Assembly (NCBI GenBank): GCA_030426465.1
Contig: JAUHYK010000011.1
Coordinates: 1 to 64,000 of the forward strand
DNA: 64,000 nt
DNA from: Alphaproteobacteria bacterium
GTDB lineage: Bacteria > Pseudomonadota > Alphaproteobacteria > Caulobacterales > Parvularculaceae
Direction of reading: 5' to 3'
Shown: positions 43,746 through 51,517 of the stretch, one piece after another
Layout: each line of letters opens with the position of its first letter
Numbering within the stretch: position 1 is the stretch's first letter
Notes under the pieces: generated by a model
What the model was told of the DNA's origin: nothing
Database searches by the model: none
The model's input: the letters and a program-made list of their open reading frames with translations, nothing else
Program-made: the position numbers and the translations under genes

Positions 43746-43770
43746 TGGGGCCCTTTCGGAAGCTGTGCCC

Positions 43771-43799
43771 TATCATCTAAATGATGGCCCCAGATGATA
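43771..43799. promoter_or_regulatory. Inverted repeat upstream of the ParA-like gene
   Basis: TATCATCT and AGATGATA, perfect 8-bp arms 13 bp apart, begin 26 bp before the ParA-like start. Placement suits an operator, possibly for autorepression by the ATPase or another passenger protein. A GC hairpin at 43888-43913 upstream (CATACC/GGTATG within GCCC/GGGC) may end the preceding two-gene transcript. Confidence 0.5.
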
Positions 43800-43927
43800 C
43801 AAATAACTTCGCCGAACTTTTGCCTATTTTTTCCAGTGATTAGCGGCAAAATGGGGCTCGAAATTACCAGCTCCTCGGCCTGCTGAACGCCCGGCATACC
43901 AGTGCGGTATGGGCAAGCTTGTAAGGC

Positions 43928-44101
43928 TTAGTCCCTTCCTTCTTCGCTTTTCAACTGCTGGGGCGTTTTTCCAGACTCCATGCCTTTGAGCAGTCGCTCA
44001 AACCGCTCCGCATCCACCTCATTAGGATGTTCCTTGGCGAACTGATCGAGAAGGCCCTGCTTGCGGGCTTCTTCTAGGCTTAGGTGCTTACCGCGCGACA
44101 T
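43928..44101 (-). CDS. 57-residue charged protein, transposon passenger
   Basis: A short gene encoding MSRGKHLSLEEARKQGLLDQ and continuing FAKEHPNEVDAERFERLLKGM with a basic/polar tail ending EEGRD. It is highly charged and probably helical, with no membrane segment. It begins 4 bp after the membrane-protein stop, so the two are co-translated. I recall similar small proteins beside other IS1595 transposases, but cannot verify this. The role is unknown; an antitoxin- or adaptor-like function is conceivable. Confidence 0.75.
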   Translation of the reverse strand: MSRGKHLSLEEARKQGLLDQFAKEHPNEVDAERFERLLKGMESGKTPQQLKSEEGRD

Positions 44102-44105
44102 CGCT

Positions 44106-45044
44106 TCAGCCCTTCTGTGAATCTTTGAAGCGCTGTTCTAAAGCATTCCAGTCCGGTTCTGGAATCTCCTGAAGCACATTCTTTTCTAAAGTTCCAATCG
44201 TATTTAAATCGAGAAACTGTTGTCCCAAAACCTTTTGCCGTTCGACAAGCGCTAAATGCGCATCATGCCATTCTCTATATCGCTCAAGCAATGTTCGTAG
44301 CTGATCAGGACTCCAGGGGCGACACTCGTCAACAAGGCTGACGATCATTTGCACGTTCTGCCCATAGTCGATGTAGTGATGGTAGAAGGCAGTTTCCGCT
44401 TCGTATAAGTTTAATGCCCGCACTTTATCGATACGTTTTAATTCATGGTATTCTGCTGGATCATGCCTTGTGCTTGCCTTTTTCGGCCCGTGGTCGATGG
44501 CACGGCTAATGATGTCTCTGATCTTTGTATTGCGCTTCATTCGCCCAAGATAGTTGTCTCTTGCGGCTAATCTGAGTTGGCGCAACGCCTGCCAAGCCGG
44601 TTCGAAATAATCTTTCGCCAGCGGCACAAGCGCTTCTTTCGCCCGCTGCTTGTCGGGGTGCTCGGATGCTGGATCAGTTCTTTCGGGAGCCGGGGTGTGT
44701 GGAATTGATGGAGTGCCTGATAGCGGACCGCCTAATATGGCGCTTCCAAATGGCTCAACCTCACTGGTCGGTTCCGATACCTTTTCCTTATTATCAGCCT
44801 GCTCATCTGCGACAGTGATCTTACTATTTTGCGCCTTGTCTGCGGCGTATAAAATCAAAATCACCGCCACCATAAAAATTGCAAAACCTGCGGCCATAAA
44901 TATTGGCCACGGAAGAGGCAGCGTTACGAACTTTACTGCGTTCGCTACTGGCATAGCAATTCCCAGAACCGCCGCCACGGCGATTAACACCGCCGGCCAA
45001 ATGTGCCGAGATAGGTATTTCCAGATGCCGAGAAGTTCGCCCAT
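44106..45044 (-). CDS. Two-TM membrane protein with cytoplasmic helical domain, transposon passenger
   Basis: A 312-residue protein. Two N-terminal membrane segments (residues about 13-35 and 45-67) are followed by a low-complexity linker rich in Pro, Ser, Thr and acidic residues (about 70-125), then a mostly helical soluble domain (about 130-312) with charged heptads, such as YEAETAFYHHYIDYGQNV and WSPDQLRTLLERYREWHDA. No family is recognised. It heads the passenger operon next to the right transposon end, with AAGGGG upstream of the ATG. The layout of membrane anchor plus linker plus helical domain resembles membrane effectors of defence or partition systems, but that is only a resemblance. 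Confidence 0.82.
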   Translation of the reverse strand: MGELLGIWKYLSRHIWPAVLIAVAAVLGIAMPVANAVKFVTLPLPWPIFMAAGFAIFMVAVILILYAADKAQNSKITVADEQADNKEKVSEPTSEVEPFGSAILGGPLSGTPSIPHTPAPERTDPASEHPDKQRAKEALVPLAKDYFEPAWQALRQLRLAARDNYLGRMKRNTKIRDIISRAIDHGPKKASTRHDPAEYHELKRIDKVRALNLYEAETAFYHHYIDYGQNVQMIVSLVDECRPWSPDQLRTLLERYREWHDAHLALVERQKVLGQQFLDLNTIGTLEKNVLQEIPEPDWNALEQRFKDSQKG

Positions 45045-45119
45045 AACCCCTTAATCGCCGGAATCTCGCCCGGCGACAAACGCCGAGTCGAATCGTCTCC
45101 GTATATAGGGGAAAATATC

Positions 45120-45144
45120 AACATACGTCTAGGGGATATATCCG
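45120..45144. repeat. Right terminal inverted repeat of the transposon
   Basis: Reads inward (complement) as CGGATATATCCCCT to TATGTT; 21 of 25 positions match the left end at 41739-41763. Confidence 0.88.
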
Positions 45145-45152
45145 GCATATCC
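45145..45152. repeat. Right 8-bp target-site duplication (GCATATCC)
   Basis: Exact copy of 41731-41738 flanking the transposon on the other side. Confidence 0.88.
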
Positions 45153-45175
45153 CGGGATTATCCCCTTGCAACATG
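45153..45175. repeat. Orphan transposon-end-like sequence
   Basis: Directly after the right target duplication, the sequence CGGGATTATCCCCTTG and following seven bases match the left terminal repeat at 17 of 23 positions, in left-end orientation. It may be a remnant of an older related insertion. Confidence 0.5.
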
Positions 45176-45342
45176 TAGCCCCTTGAGCGCCTGCGATTGT
45201 GATTCCCCGCCCTAGCGAGGGCGCTACACAAGGGTCATATTCCAGTGCTAAGCGCGACGGAACATTCCCGCCCGGCGCGTCTTAGGTATATGTGTTTCCC
45301 GCGCCCGCGCAGGCCCCGAAAACAGCCAAGCTGAAAGACGCC

Positions 45343-47454
45343 ATGAACCGTATTCTTTTCATTCTCCTCGCCCTCATCGCCCTCGCCCTTGCGATCCTTT
45401 TGTTCCTGCCCGGCCTGGTGCCGGTCTCGGCCTTTAAGGGCCGGATCGAAACGCAGGCCTCCAACGCCCTCGGCCGCGAGGTCAGTTTCGGCGACGATCT
45501 TTCCTTCCGGATTTTTCCGCGCACCGCGTTTCGCGTGACCGATCTCGTCATCGCCAACGCCGACGGGTTCTCCGGCGATTATCTCGCCCGTGTTGAGGAA
45601 GCCGATATCGGCGTGAAGCTCCTCCCGCTTTTGTCGGACAGCGTTGAGATCGACCGCTTTGTTCTGACGCGCCCGGACATTCGCCTGACGCGCGCGCAGG
45701 ACGGCGCCGTCAACTGGAACCTGGCGCAGACAGAAGAAACAGGAGCGGAAGAAACAGGCACCAGCGGCGCGCAACGTGAATTAAAGCTGGGCGATGTGCG
45801 CATCGTCGACGGCGCCGCCCGCTATGAAGATCTGGAGACCGGCAAAAGCTATGTCGCCGAAGAGATCGACATGACCGTGGTGTTGAAGAGTCTCGCTGAG
45901 CCGCTCGAAGCCAAGGGCGAGATGCAGTTTCAAGGCGCGCCTGCAACGGTCGACATGGTGCTGACGAGCCTTCGATCCATCATGGACCAGGAGCCAGGCA
46001 ATCTGAAGCTCGACCTGAAAGTGGGCGAGGCGGAAATCGGCGCCGACCTTGCGATCAGCACGAAAGACGGCGTTCATTATTCGGGGCCGGCGAGCCTTTC
46101 CGCGCCGGACCTTCCCGCCTTCGCCGCGCTTGCAGGAACCGAGCTCGCCGACGCGCCGGGCTTCGACAAGCTTTCCGTTAAAGGCGATATCGACGGCAAT
46201 GACGCATCCATGCGGCTGGAAAACGCAACCATCAATTTCGATGAGATCGCCGCGCAGGGCGCCGTCATGCTCAACTGGGCGGGCGCACGGCCGAAAGCGA
46301 GCGGCGTTCTGTCTACGGACAAACTTGATCTGCGTCCCTATATGCCGCCGCCGTCGACCAGCGCAGAAGGCTTTCCCGCCTGGTCCGAGGCGAAGATGAA
46401 TTTTGCGAGCCTCAACAATATCGATGCGGATTTCGATATTTCGACGGACGCGGTCTTTGTGAACGATCTTGAATTCGGTGAGAGCCGTATCAAGCTGTTG
46501 GTGGACGCGGGGCGGCTCACCGCCGAAATCCCTGAGCTCTCCATGTATGGCGGGCAAGGCTCGGGCCGGGTCGTCGTCAACGCCCGCGGCGCAACGCCGT
46601 CATTCGCGGGAAATTTCGATGTCGGCGCCGTTCAGGCCCAGCCCTTTTCGAAAGACCTGATGAAGCATGACAATCTGTTGGGGCTCGGCTCGTTCAAACT
46701 GAACTTCGCCGCGACGGGCGACAGCCAGGCGGCGATCATGCGCACGATCGACGGATCGGGCGGCTTCGACCTCGCTGACGGCGCCCTGAAAGGCGTCAAT
46801 ATCGCAGGGCTGGTTCGCGCGGTCGGCGAGTTTTCCGAAGGCTTTAATCCGGCGGCGCTGCAACGCGCAGTCGCCGAGGCGCGCGGTCCATCACAACAGA
46901 CAGACTTCTCGGAATTCCTGTCCGACTTCTCCATCACGAACGGGCTCGTCTCGGCGCCGACCATCACCTTGAACGGCCCTTATCTGTCCATGTCCGGACA
47001 GGGCGCCATCAACCTTGCGGAACAGAAGATCGATTTGCGGCTTCTGCCCAAGGGAACAACAGCTCTTGAGGGCCAGGAAGGCGGACGCACCGTGACGGTC
47101 CCAGTGCGCATTGGCGGGACGTTCTCAAAACCGACAATCGGAATTGACGCGGAATCGCTTGCGCGCACGGGGCTTCAGCGCACGCTGGAAAACGTTCTCT
47201 CGAACCGGAACAAGAATGAGGACGGAGAAGAAGGCGCCGAGGCCGCCGATGACGACACCGACCCGGCGCGCGCCATCATCGAAGGCATTATCGGCGGCAA
47301 GAAGAAAGAAACCAATGATCAACAAGGCGCCGTCGAAGAAGACAGCGCCGCAACGCCGGAGGAAACGCTGATCAATGAAGGTCTGAACGCAATCTTTGGC
47401 AAAAAGAAAACGGCCCCGAAGGAAGAAGCTAAAGAGGAAGAGCCGCAGCAATAG
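45343..47454 (+). CDS. AsmA family protein
   Basis: A 703-residue envelope protein of the AsmA/TamB-like (repeating beta-groove) superfamily, implicated in lipid transport or outer-membrane assembly. It has an N-terminal membrane anchor (ILFILLALIALALAILLFLPGLVP), then AFKGRIETQASNALGREVSFGDDLSFRIFPRTAFRVTDLVIAN, the canonical AsmA beginning. The C-terminal AsmA_2-like region has FDLADGALKGVNIAGLVR and a low-complexity acidic/lysine tail. The ATG at 45343 was chosen because the upstream 17 codons run into the left intergenic region. It reads in isolation and ends with a terminator. Confidence 0.9.
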   Translation: MNRILFILLALIALALAILLFLPGLVPVSAFKGRIETQASNALGREVSFGDDLSFRIFPRTAFRVTDLVIANADGFSGDYLARVEEADIGVKLLPLLSDSVEIDRFVLTRPDIRLTRAQDGAVNWNLAQTEETGAEETGTSGAQRELKLGDVRIVDGAARYEDLETGKSYVAEEIDMTVVLKSLAEPLEAKGEMQFQGAPATVDMVLTSLRSIMDQEPGNLKLDLKVGEAEIGADLAISTKDGVHYSGPASLSAPDLPAFAALAGTELADAPGFDKLSVKGDIDGNDASMRLENATINFDEIAAQGAVMLNWAGARPKASGVLSTDKLDLRPYMPPPSTSAEGFPAWSEAKMNFASLNNIDADFDISTDAVFVNDLEFGESRIKLLVDAGRLTAEIPELSMYGGQGSGRVVVNARGATPSFAGNFDVGAVQAQPFSKDLMKHDNLLGLGSFKLNFAATGDSQAAIMRTIDGSGGFDLADGALKGVNIAGLVRAVGEFSEGFNPAALQRAVAEARGPSQQTDFSEFLSDFSITNGLVSAPTITLNGPYLSMSGQGAINLAEQKIDLRLLPKGTTALEGQEGGRTVTVPVRIGGTFSKPTIGIDAESLARTGLQRTLENVLSNRNKNEDGEEGAEAADDDTDPARAIIEGIIGGKKKETNDQQGAVEEDSAATPEETLINEGLNAIFGKKKTAPKEEAKEEEPQQ

Positions 47455-47496
47455 CCGCTACCGTCCAGCGCAGGACAACGCCTTTCCCATCAATGA

Positions 47497-47526
47497 AAAA
47501 CGCCCCGCATTTCTGCGGGGCGTTTT
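47497..47526. terminator. Intrinsic terminator after the AsmA gene
   Basis: AAAACGCCCCGC, loop ATTTCT, GCGGGGCGTTTT; a 12-bp perfect stem. It is the exact reverse complement of the terminator after ctrA (11211-11240), 30 of 30 bases. Confidence 0.9.
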
Positions 47527-47564
47527 ACGTTTCCTCCCGGAAACACTGCAGCCGTTTTTTTATC

Positions 47565-47936
47565 TTATTGATGGGCCGCCGGATCGGGACAATCGGATTT
47601 TGATTTCCGCATCAGCATAAAAATCAAGACAATCGCCAAAAGCGGTGAGCCGATAATGAACAGCGTCATCGCGACAGCGCCGCCCGCGGCGACGATGCCA
47701 ATCAGCGCGCCCACAAGGCTAAGCACAATGCCGAACAGCGCGATAAACAATCCTGCGATGATGGCGGCGAGCCCGCCATAACCGGCGACGATTGATTCCG
47801 CGACGGTGAGCGGCGTATCGCTGGCGAAATATGCGCCTACAGACAAAGCGCCGCCTAAAAACAAAATCAAAATGACCGGCGCATAGAGCCAGGCCATTCC
47901 GCCTGAACGTGAATTTTCCTGATAGTCGGTTGCCAT
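47565..47936 (-). CDS. Small membrane protein of unknown function
   Basis: A 123-residue protein with three membrane segments: WLYAPVILILFLGGALSVGA, a long glycine-rich pair around GYGGLAAIIAGLFIALFGIVLSLVGALIGIV, and AMTLFIIGSPLLAIVLIFMLM, with a basic C-terminus (RKSKSDCPDP). GGGGTGCG lies upstream of the ATG. No family is recognised. Confidence 0.75.
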   Translation of the reverse strand: MATDYQENSRSGGMAWLYAPVILILFLGGALSVGAYFASDTPLTVAESIVAGYGGLAAIIAGLFIALFGIVLSLVGALIGIVAAGGAVAMTLFIIGSPLLAIVLIFMLMRKSKSDCPDPAAHQ

Positions 47937-48155
47937 TTTCGCACCCCTTTCGAGCGGGCGTTCCGCTCGCCTTTTCTTTGTTGGTTCGGATACGCGGTAC
48001 TAAAGATGATAATGGGCGCTAAGCGAAATGGGCTCAAGCCGCTCCGGCGCAGGATTAGCCCGGCTCGTCGCGGATTTGGACTTTTGGCGCGCCCTTGCGA
48101 GGCGAAAAGCGCTTTGCTAGGCGGTGCGCCCACCAGCTCTCCCGAAAGGAATGAC

Positions 48156-48803
48156 ATGGCGTCCCGTCCCGCCGCGCCCAAGGCCACAACCCGGCCCGCC
48201 TCATCCGCCGCCGCGCCGCCGCGTGCGTGGCAACGCATGCTTTCGGGGCGCCGTCTCGATCTTCTCGATCCCTCTCCCATGGATGTGGAGATTGAAGATA
48301 TCGCCCATGGTCTTGCGCGGGTCGCGCGCTGGAACGGCCAGACCAAAGGGCCGATCCCGTTCAATGTGGCGCAGCATTCCTTGATCGTCGAAAATTTCTG
48401 CGGCGAGCTGAAACCGGGGTGGCCGGTGAAATGGCGGCTAGCGGCGCTGCTGCACGATGCGCCGGAATTCGTCATTGGCGATATGATCTCGCCCTTCAAA
48501 TCGCAGCTCGGCGAGCACTACAAGGCGATCGAAAGCCGGCTGATGCAAGCGATTCATCTGCGCTTTGGCCTGCCGGCGCACCTGCCCGACACGGTGGAAA
48601 AGCTGATCAAACGCGGCGACCGCGCCTCCGCCTATTTCGAAGCGGTGCAGCTTGCCGGGTTCGAACCGCAAGAAGCGCTTAAATTCTTTGGCGAGCCTAA
48701 AGGCGTCACCCCCCTGACCCTTCGGGCGATGACCACGCTGGAGGCGCAGGAAGCCTATCTGGAGCGCTTTGAAACCCTCGTAAAACAACACATCGCCGCT
48801 TAA
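48156..48803 (+). CDS. HD-domain hydrolase (YfbR-like)
   Basis: A 215-residue metal-dependent phosphohydrolase. The HD motif pieces are NVAQHSLIVENF (first His), LAALLHDAPEFVIGDM (His-Asp pair) and KRGDRASAYFEA (last Asp), the pattern of the YfbR/YedJ-like group that acts on nucleotides. The first 50 residues are Pro/Ala-rich and likely disordered. The ATG at 48156 is preceded by AAAGGA; the long upstream frame is rejected. The substrate is unknown. Confidence 0.88.
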   Translation: MASRPAAPKATTRPASSAAAPPRAWQRMLSGRRLDLLDPSPMDVEIEDIAHGLARVARWNGQTKGPIPFNVAQHSLIVENFCGELKPGWPVKWRLAALLHDAPEFVIGDMISPFKSQLGEHYKAIESRLMQAIHLRFGLPAHLPDTVEKLIKRGDRASAYFEAVQLAGFEPQEALKFFGEPKGVTPLTLRAMTTLEAQEAYLERFETLVKQHIAA

Positions 48804-48961
48804 ACCTCCTGTGGCTGCGGCGCGGTCACATTTTCGGCGCCTCAAGCGCCTGTGAGCGACCGGATATTTTGTTCGCAGTGGGAAACGCCTATTTAATAGA
48901 CGCGAATTATTGTCAGAAAAGGCGTATTCCTTACCGTTATGAGTGATTTCCGGCCTGCAAC

Positions 48962-49453
48962 ATGCCCCAAGTAATTGTCAGTTCTCTCGACGCCGCCGCA
49001 GACGCCTTTGCGCGCTGTCAGCCGGGCTATGTCATTTCCATCCTCGACCGGGAAGACGCCGTGCCGGAACCGTTTCGCAATATGCCAAAGGAGCGTCACT
49101 TACGGCTTGACCCGATGGCCTGCGAAAAACTGATGGCGCCTGCGATCATCGACTTCGCCAAAAACTGGGCCGGGAGCGACGAGGACATTCTCATCCACTG
49201 CCACCGCGGCGTCGCCCGCTCCATGGCGATCGCCTATATTCTTCTGTGCGCGCGTGAAGGCGGCGAGTGCGAAGAGAAAATCGCCGCGCGCCTGCGCGCC
49301 GCTGCGCCTCATGCGGACCCGAATTTGCGCCTGGTCTCCGAGGCCGATCGGCTGTTGAGCCGGGAAGACCGCATGGTCGGCGCCATTCTCGATCTGTGCC
49401 CCTGCTGCTCCACGGTCTGCGCGCCCGTTGTGACCTTGCCTGTCACCCCGTAA
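48962..49453 (+). CDS. Dual-specificity-type protein tyrosine phosphatase
   Basis: A 163-residue cytoplasmic protein with the signature HCHRGVARSMAIAYILL: catalytic Cys followed by five residues and Arg (C-x5-R), then Ser. LRLDPMACEKLMAP precedes it, in the position of the general acid region, though the canonical Asp is not certain. A Cys-rich C-terminal tail (LCPCCSTVCAP) may bind metal or be redox active. It is 18 bp from the NadQ-like gene, so they may be co-transcribed. Confidence 0.85.
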   Translation: MPQVIVSSLDAAADAFARCQPGYVISILDREDAVPEPFRNMPKERHLRLDPMACEKLMAPAIIDFAKNWAGSDEDILIHCHRGVARSMAIAYILLCAREGGECEEKIAARLRAAAPHADPNLRLVSEADRLLSREDRMVGAILDLCPCCSTVCAPVVTLPVTP

Positions 49454-49471
49454 ATCCCCCATAGACGGGGC

Positions 49472-50497
49472 ATGAAAAAACCGCCCTCGCCGCCTCTGGT
49501 TTCCAATGTCGCCATCGCTCTCAACGCGGTGATCGCAGTGGTCGACGGCGACCGCCCGGAAGTCCTGTGCGTGAGAGGAACGCCGGGCGCCACGGAGCGC
49601 GATCTCGCATTGCCCTACGGACCTTTCGACCCCGAACGCCACCGCACCTTTGAAATCGGCATGCGCGAATGGGTCGAACGCCAGACCCATGTCACCCTTG
49701 GCTATGTGGAACAGCTTTACACCTTCGGCGACAAGGGCCGCGAGGCCCCGGCGGCGGCGCTGTCGGGCGGCGCTGGAGAGCGCGTCATTTCTGTGGGCTA
49801 TCTCGCCCTCGCCCCCTCGCCCGCCGACCTCCTCACCGAAGATGCGGTTTGGTCGGATTGGTACACGTTTTTCCCCTGGGAGGACTGGCGCGGCGGCGAG
49901 CCTTCAATCCTCCGGGAACGGATTATTCCGGCGCTTGACGCCTGGACCAGCCGGGGAAAAACGGCTGATGCGCGCGAAAAGCGGAAAATGCGCATCAATA
50001 TTTCTTTTGGCCGCGACGGTTTTGGGTGGGAGGAAGAACGCACCCTTGACCGTTATGAACTGATGTATGAAGCCGGGCTCGTCATTGAGGCGTGGCGCGA
50101 CCGAAAGACGGCGGGACTGGAGCCGCCGCCGGGCGAAGAACCCGGTAGAGGCGATGTTGGAATCGCCATGATTTCAGATCATCGACGCATCCTCGCGACG
50201 GCTATCGGGCGCCTGCGCGGCAAATTGAAATATCGGCCGGTGATATTCGAAATGATGGGCGCCGACTTCACCCTCCTGCAATTACAGCGCACGGTCGAAG
50301 CCATTGTCGGCTTTGAATTTCACAAACAGAATTTCCGCCGCAGCGTCGAAAAGTCAGGTTTTGTTGAAGCGACGGGCGAAACAACCGGCGAGACCGGTGG
50401 ACGACCGGCGGCCCTTTTCCGCGTCGACCGCGCAGGGCTTAAAGACCGCGCGGCGGCGGGGCTCGCCATTCCCCGTCTGCGCCGCCCTGGTGAATAG
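49472..50497 (+). CDS. NadQ-like regulator of NAD synthesis (Nudix-like domain plus winged helix)
   Basis: A 341-residue protein of the NrtR/COG4111 type. The N-terminal domain resembles a Nudix fold (NAVIAVVDGDRPEVLCVRGTP) but its Nudix box is degenerate (FEIGMREWVERQTHVTLGYV), so it is probably a ligand sensor, not an enzyme. The C-terminal part has a winged-helix region (residues about 230-320: LRGKLKYRPVIFEMMGADFTLLQLQRTVEAIVGFEFHKQNFRRSVEKSGFVEATG). In alphaproteobacteria, NadQ is predicted to control nadABC, which lies 1 kb downstream and has a palindromic operator. I judge this the regulator of that operon. Confidence 0.85.
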   Translation: MKKPPSPPLVSNVAIALNAVIAVVDGDRPEVLCVRGTPGATERDLALPYGPFDPERHRTFEIGMREWVERQTHVTLGYVEQLYTFGDKGREAPAAALSGGAGERVISVGYLALAPSPADLLTEDAVWSDWYTFFPWEDWRGGEPSILRERIIPALDAWTSRGKTADAREKRKMRINISFGRDGFGWEEERTLDRYELMYEAGLVIEAWRDRKTAGLEPPPGEEPGRGDVGIAMISDHRRILATAIGRLRGKLKYRPVIFEMMGADFTLLQLQRTVEAIVGFEFHKQNFRRSVEKSGFVEATGETTGETGGRPAALFRVDRAGLKDRAAAGLAIPRLRRPGE

Positions 50498-50501
50498 CCG
50501 A

Positions 50502-50948
50502 TTAAAGCGAACTTTCGTAAAGTCCCAGCACGCCGTCCCAGCCTTCATTGTAGTAGCCGCGCCATTCCACGCCATCCGAACGGTTTTCCCAATTGCGGTG
50601 AATAAGCGTGAGTGAGGATTTCCCGGCTCCGTCATCCTTAAACCGGACTTCTATTTCCGTCGCTTTTTCAGGCGCTTCCAACACCCAGGAAAACACAACC
50701 CGGTTCGGCGCGTCACATTCGATGATGCGTCCCCATTCGCGTTTTTTCCCTGACTGTTCCACTTCATAAATGCGACCGCCTTCGCGCGCCTCGAAGATGA
50801 CTGTCTTCGCTTCCTGTTTGGACAGGGAATGCTCCGCCAGCGGCCACCACAGATGAATATTGTCTGTGAAATGCCTGAACGCTTTTTCAATGGGCGCATT
50901 CAGGTTAATCGTTTTGACGACAGGCTCGATTTTTTCCATGACAGTCAT
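50502..50948 (-). CDS. SRPBCC/AHSA1-domain protein
   Basis: A 148-residue START-like fold protein (AHSA1 family). From the ATG at 50948 it begins VMEKIEPVVKTINLNAPIEKAFRHFTDNIHLWWP, the usual opening, and ends GVEWRGYYNEGWDGVLGLYESSL, typical of this family. It likely binds a hydrophobic ligand in the cavity. GGAGAGAGG precedes the start. It lies 13 bp after an ArsR regulator gene, a pairing found in many genomes. Confidence 0.9.
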   Translation of the reverse strand: MTVMEKIEPVVKTINLNAPIEKAFRHFTDNIHLWWPLAEHSLSKQEAKTVIFEAREGGRIYEVEQSGKKREWGRIIECDAPNRVVFSWVLEAPEKATEIEVRFKDDGAGKSSLTLIHRNWENRSDGVEWRGYYNEGWDGVLGLYESSL

Positions 50949-50961
50949 GTCCCTCTCTCCT

Positions 50962-51267
50962 TTATGCGTCTTTCGCTTCCAGCGAGCGCTTGTAGGCGTC
51001 GAGCGCTGTATCCCAGAAGCGGTCGAAATAGTCCCGCATCTCGCGCAGGCCCTCCGTATCAAGACGATAAATGCGCTTGACGCCCTCTCGATGTTCCAGA
51101 ACGAGCCCTGCGTCTTTCAGGACTTTCAGATGCTGTGAAACCGCCGGACGCGACACCGGTAAGCCCTCAGCAAGTACGCCCACCGAAGCCGGCCCGGCCC
51201 TTAACTTTTCAAACACGGCGCGCCGCGTCGGGACCGCCAGCGCCTCAAATTTCAATTCGTAAGTCAC
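50962..51267 (-). CDS. ArsR-family transcriptional regulator
   Basis: A 101-residue winged-helix protein: ALAVPTRRAVFEKLRAGPASVGVLAEGLPVSRPAVSQHLKVLKDAGLVLEHREGVKRIYRL is diagnostic. No metal-binding CxC is present, so it belongs to the SRPBCC-linked group, not the arsenic sensors. The only start is GTG at 51267. No Shine-Dalgarno lies upstream, and a TTGACT in the palindrome and CAATAT close to the GTG suggest a leaderless transcript. The palindrome at 51283-51320 probably is its operator, repressing itself and the SRPBCC gene. Confidence 0.9.
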   Translation of the reverse strand: MTYELKFEALAVPTRRAVFEKLRAGPASVGVLAEGLPVSRPAVSQHLKVLKDAGLVLEHREGVKRIYRLDTEGLREMRDYFDRFWDTALDAYKRSLEAKDA

Positions 51268-51282
51268 GGCTAACGCATATTG

Positions 51283-51320
51283 CAGCCAATTCCGTAAGTC
51301 AATGCTTACGGAATTGGCTG
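51283..51320. promoter_or_regulatory. 16-bp-arm palindrome at the ArsR gene promoter
   Basis: CAGCCAATTCCGTAAG, six-base centre TCAATG, CTTACGGAATTGGCTG: perfect 16-bp arms. It begins 16 bp before the ArsR start. On the minus strand its centre contains TTGACT, a -35-like element, so a bound dimer would block the promoter. Confidence 0.75.
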
Positions 51321-51457
51321 GTTTTCCATAGCCAGGGAAAGAGTTTCCGCCATTCCAGAAATGAACCTTCTTGATTCCATCCCGATTTGTTGACGCTCAT
51401 TCTTTTTCCACTAGGTTGCGGCCTTCAGCCCTTGCGGGCTGATTTTTTCAGCCTATA

Positions 51458-51476
51458 TATGCTCTAGTTGAGCATA
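51458..51476. promoter_or_regulatory. Palindromic operator upstream of nadA (candidate NadQ site)
   Basis: TATGCTC, five bases TAGTT, GAGCATA: perfect 7-bp arms, 41 bp before the nadA ATG. A CATAAT at 51473-51478 could be the -10. The nearby NadQ-like gene encodes the likely binding protein. Confidence 0.7.
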
Positions 51477-51517
51477 ATTGCCTGGGCGTAATACAGGCTA
51501 CTTTGGGAGGCGATAAG

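Larger units (their letters stand above)
41739..45144. mobile_element. IS1595-family transposon with passenger genes, 3,406 bp
   Basis: A complete mobile element between recA and the AsmA gene. Its ends are 25-bp terminal inverted repeats, 41739-41763 and 45120-45144, agreeing at 21 of 25 positions and sharing ATATATCCCCT and TATGTT. They are flanked by the exact 8-bp duplication GCATATCC. Inside are an ISXO2/IS1595-type transposase at the left end (plus strand), an intrinsic terminator, and three passenger genes on the minus strand: a membrane protein, a 57-residue protein and a ParA-like ATPase. IS1595 elements carrying unrelated passengers are known as transporter ISs. The passenger genes look AT-richer than the chromosome. 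Confidence 0.9.

Noticed and set aside
45144-45175. 32-bp direct repeat with 41730-41761 as a recombination site
   Set aside because: Better explained by the target duplication plus an orphan left-end sequence next to it; no integrase gene is present.
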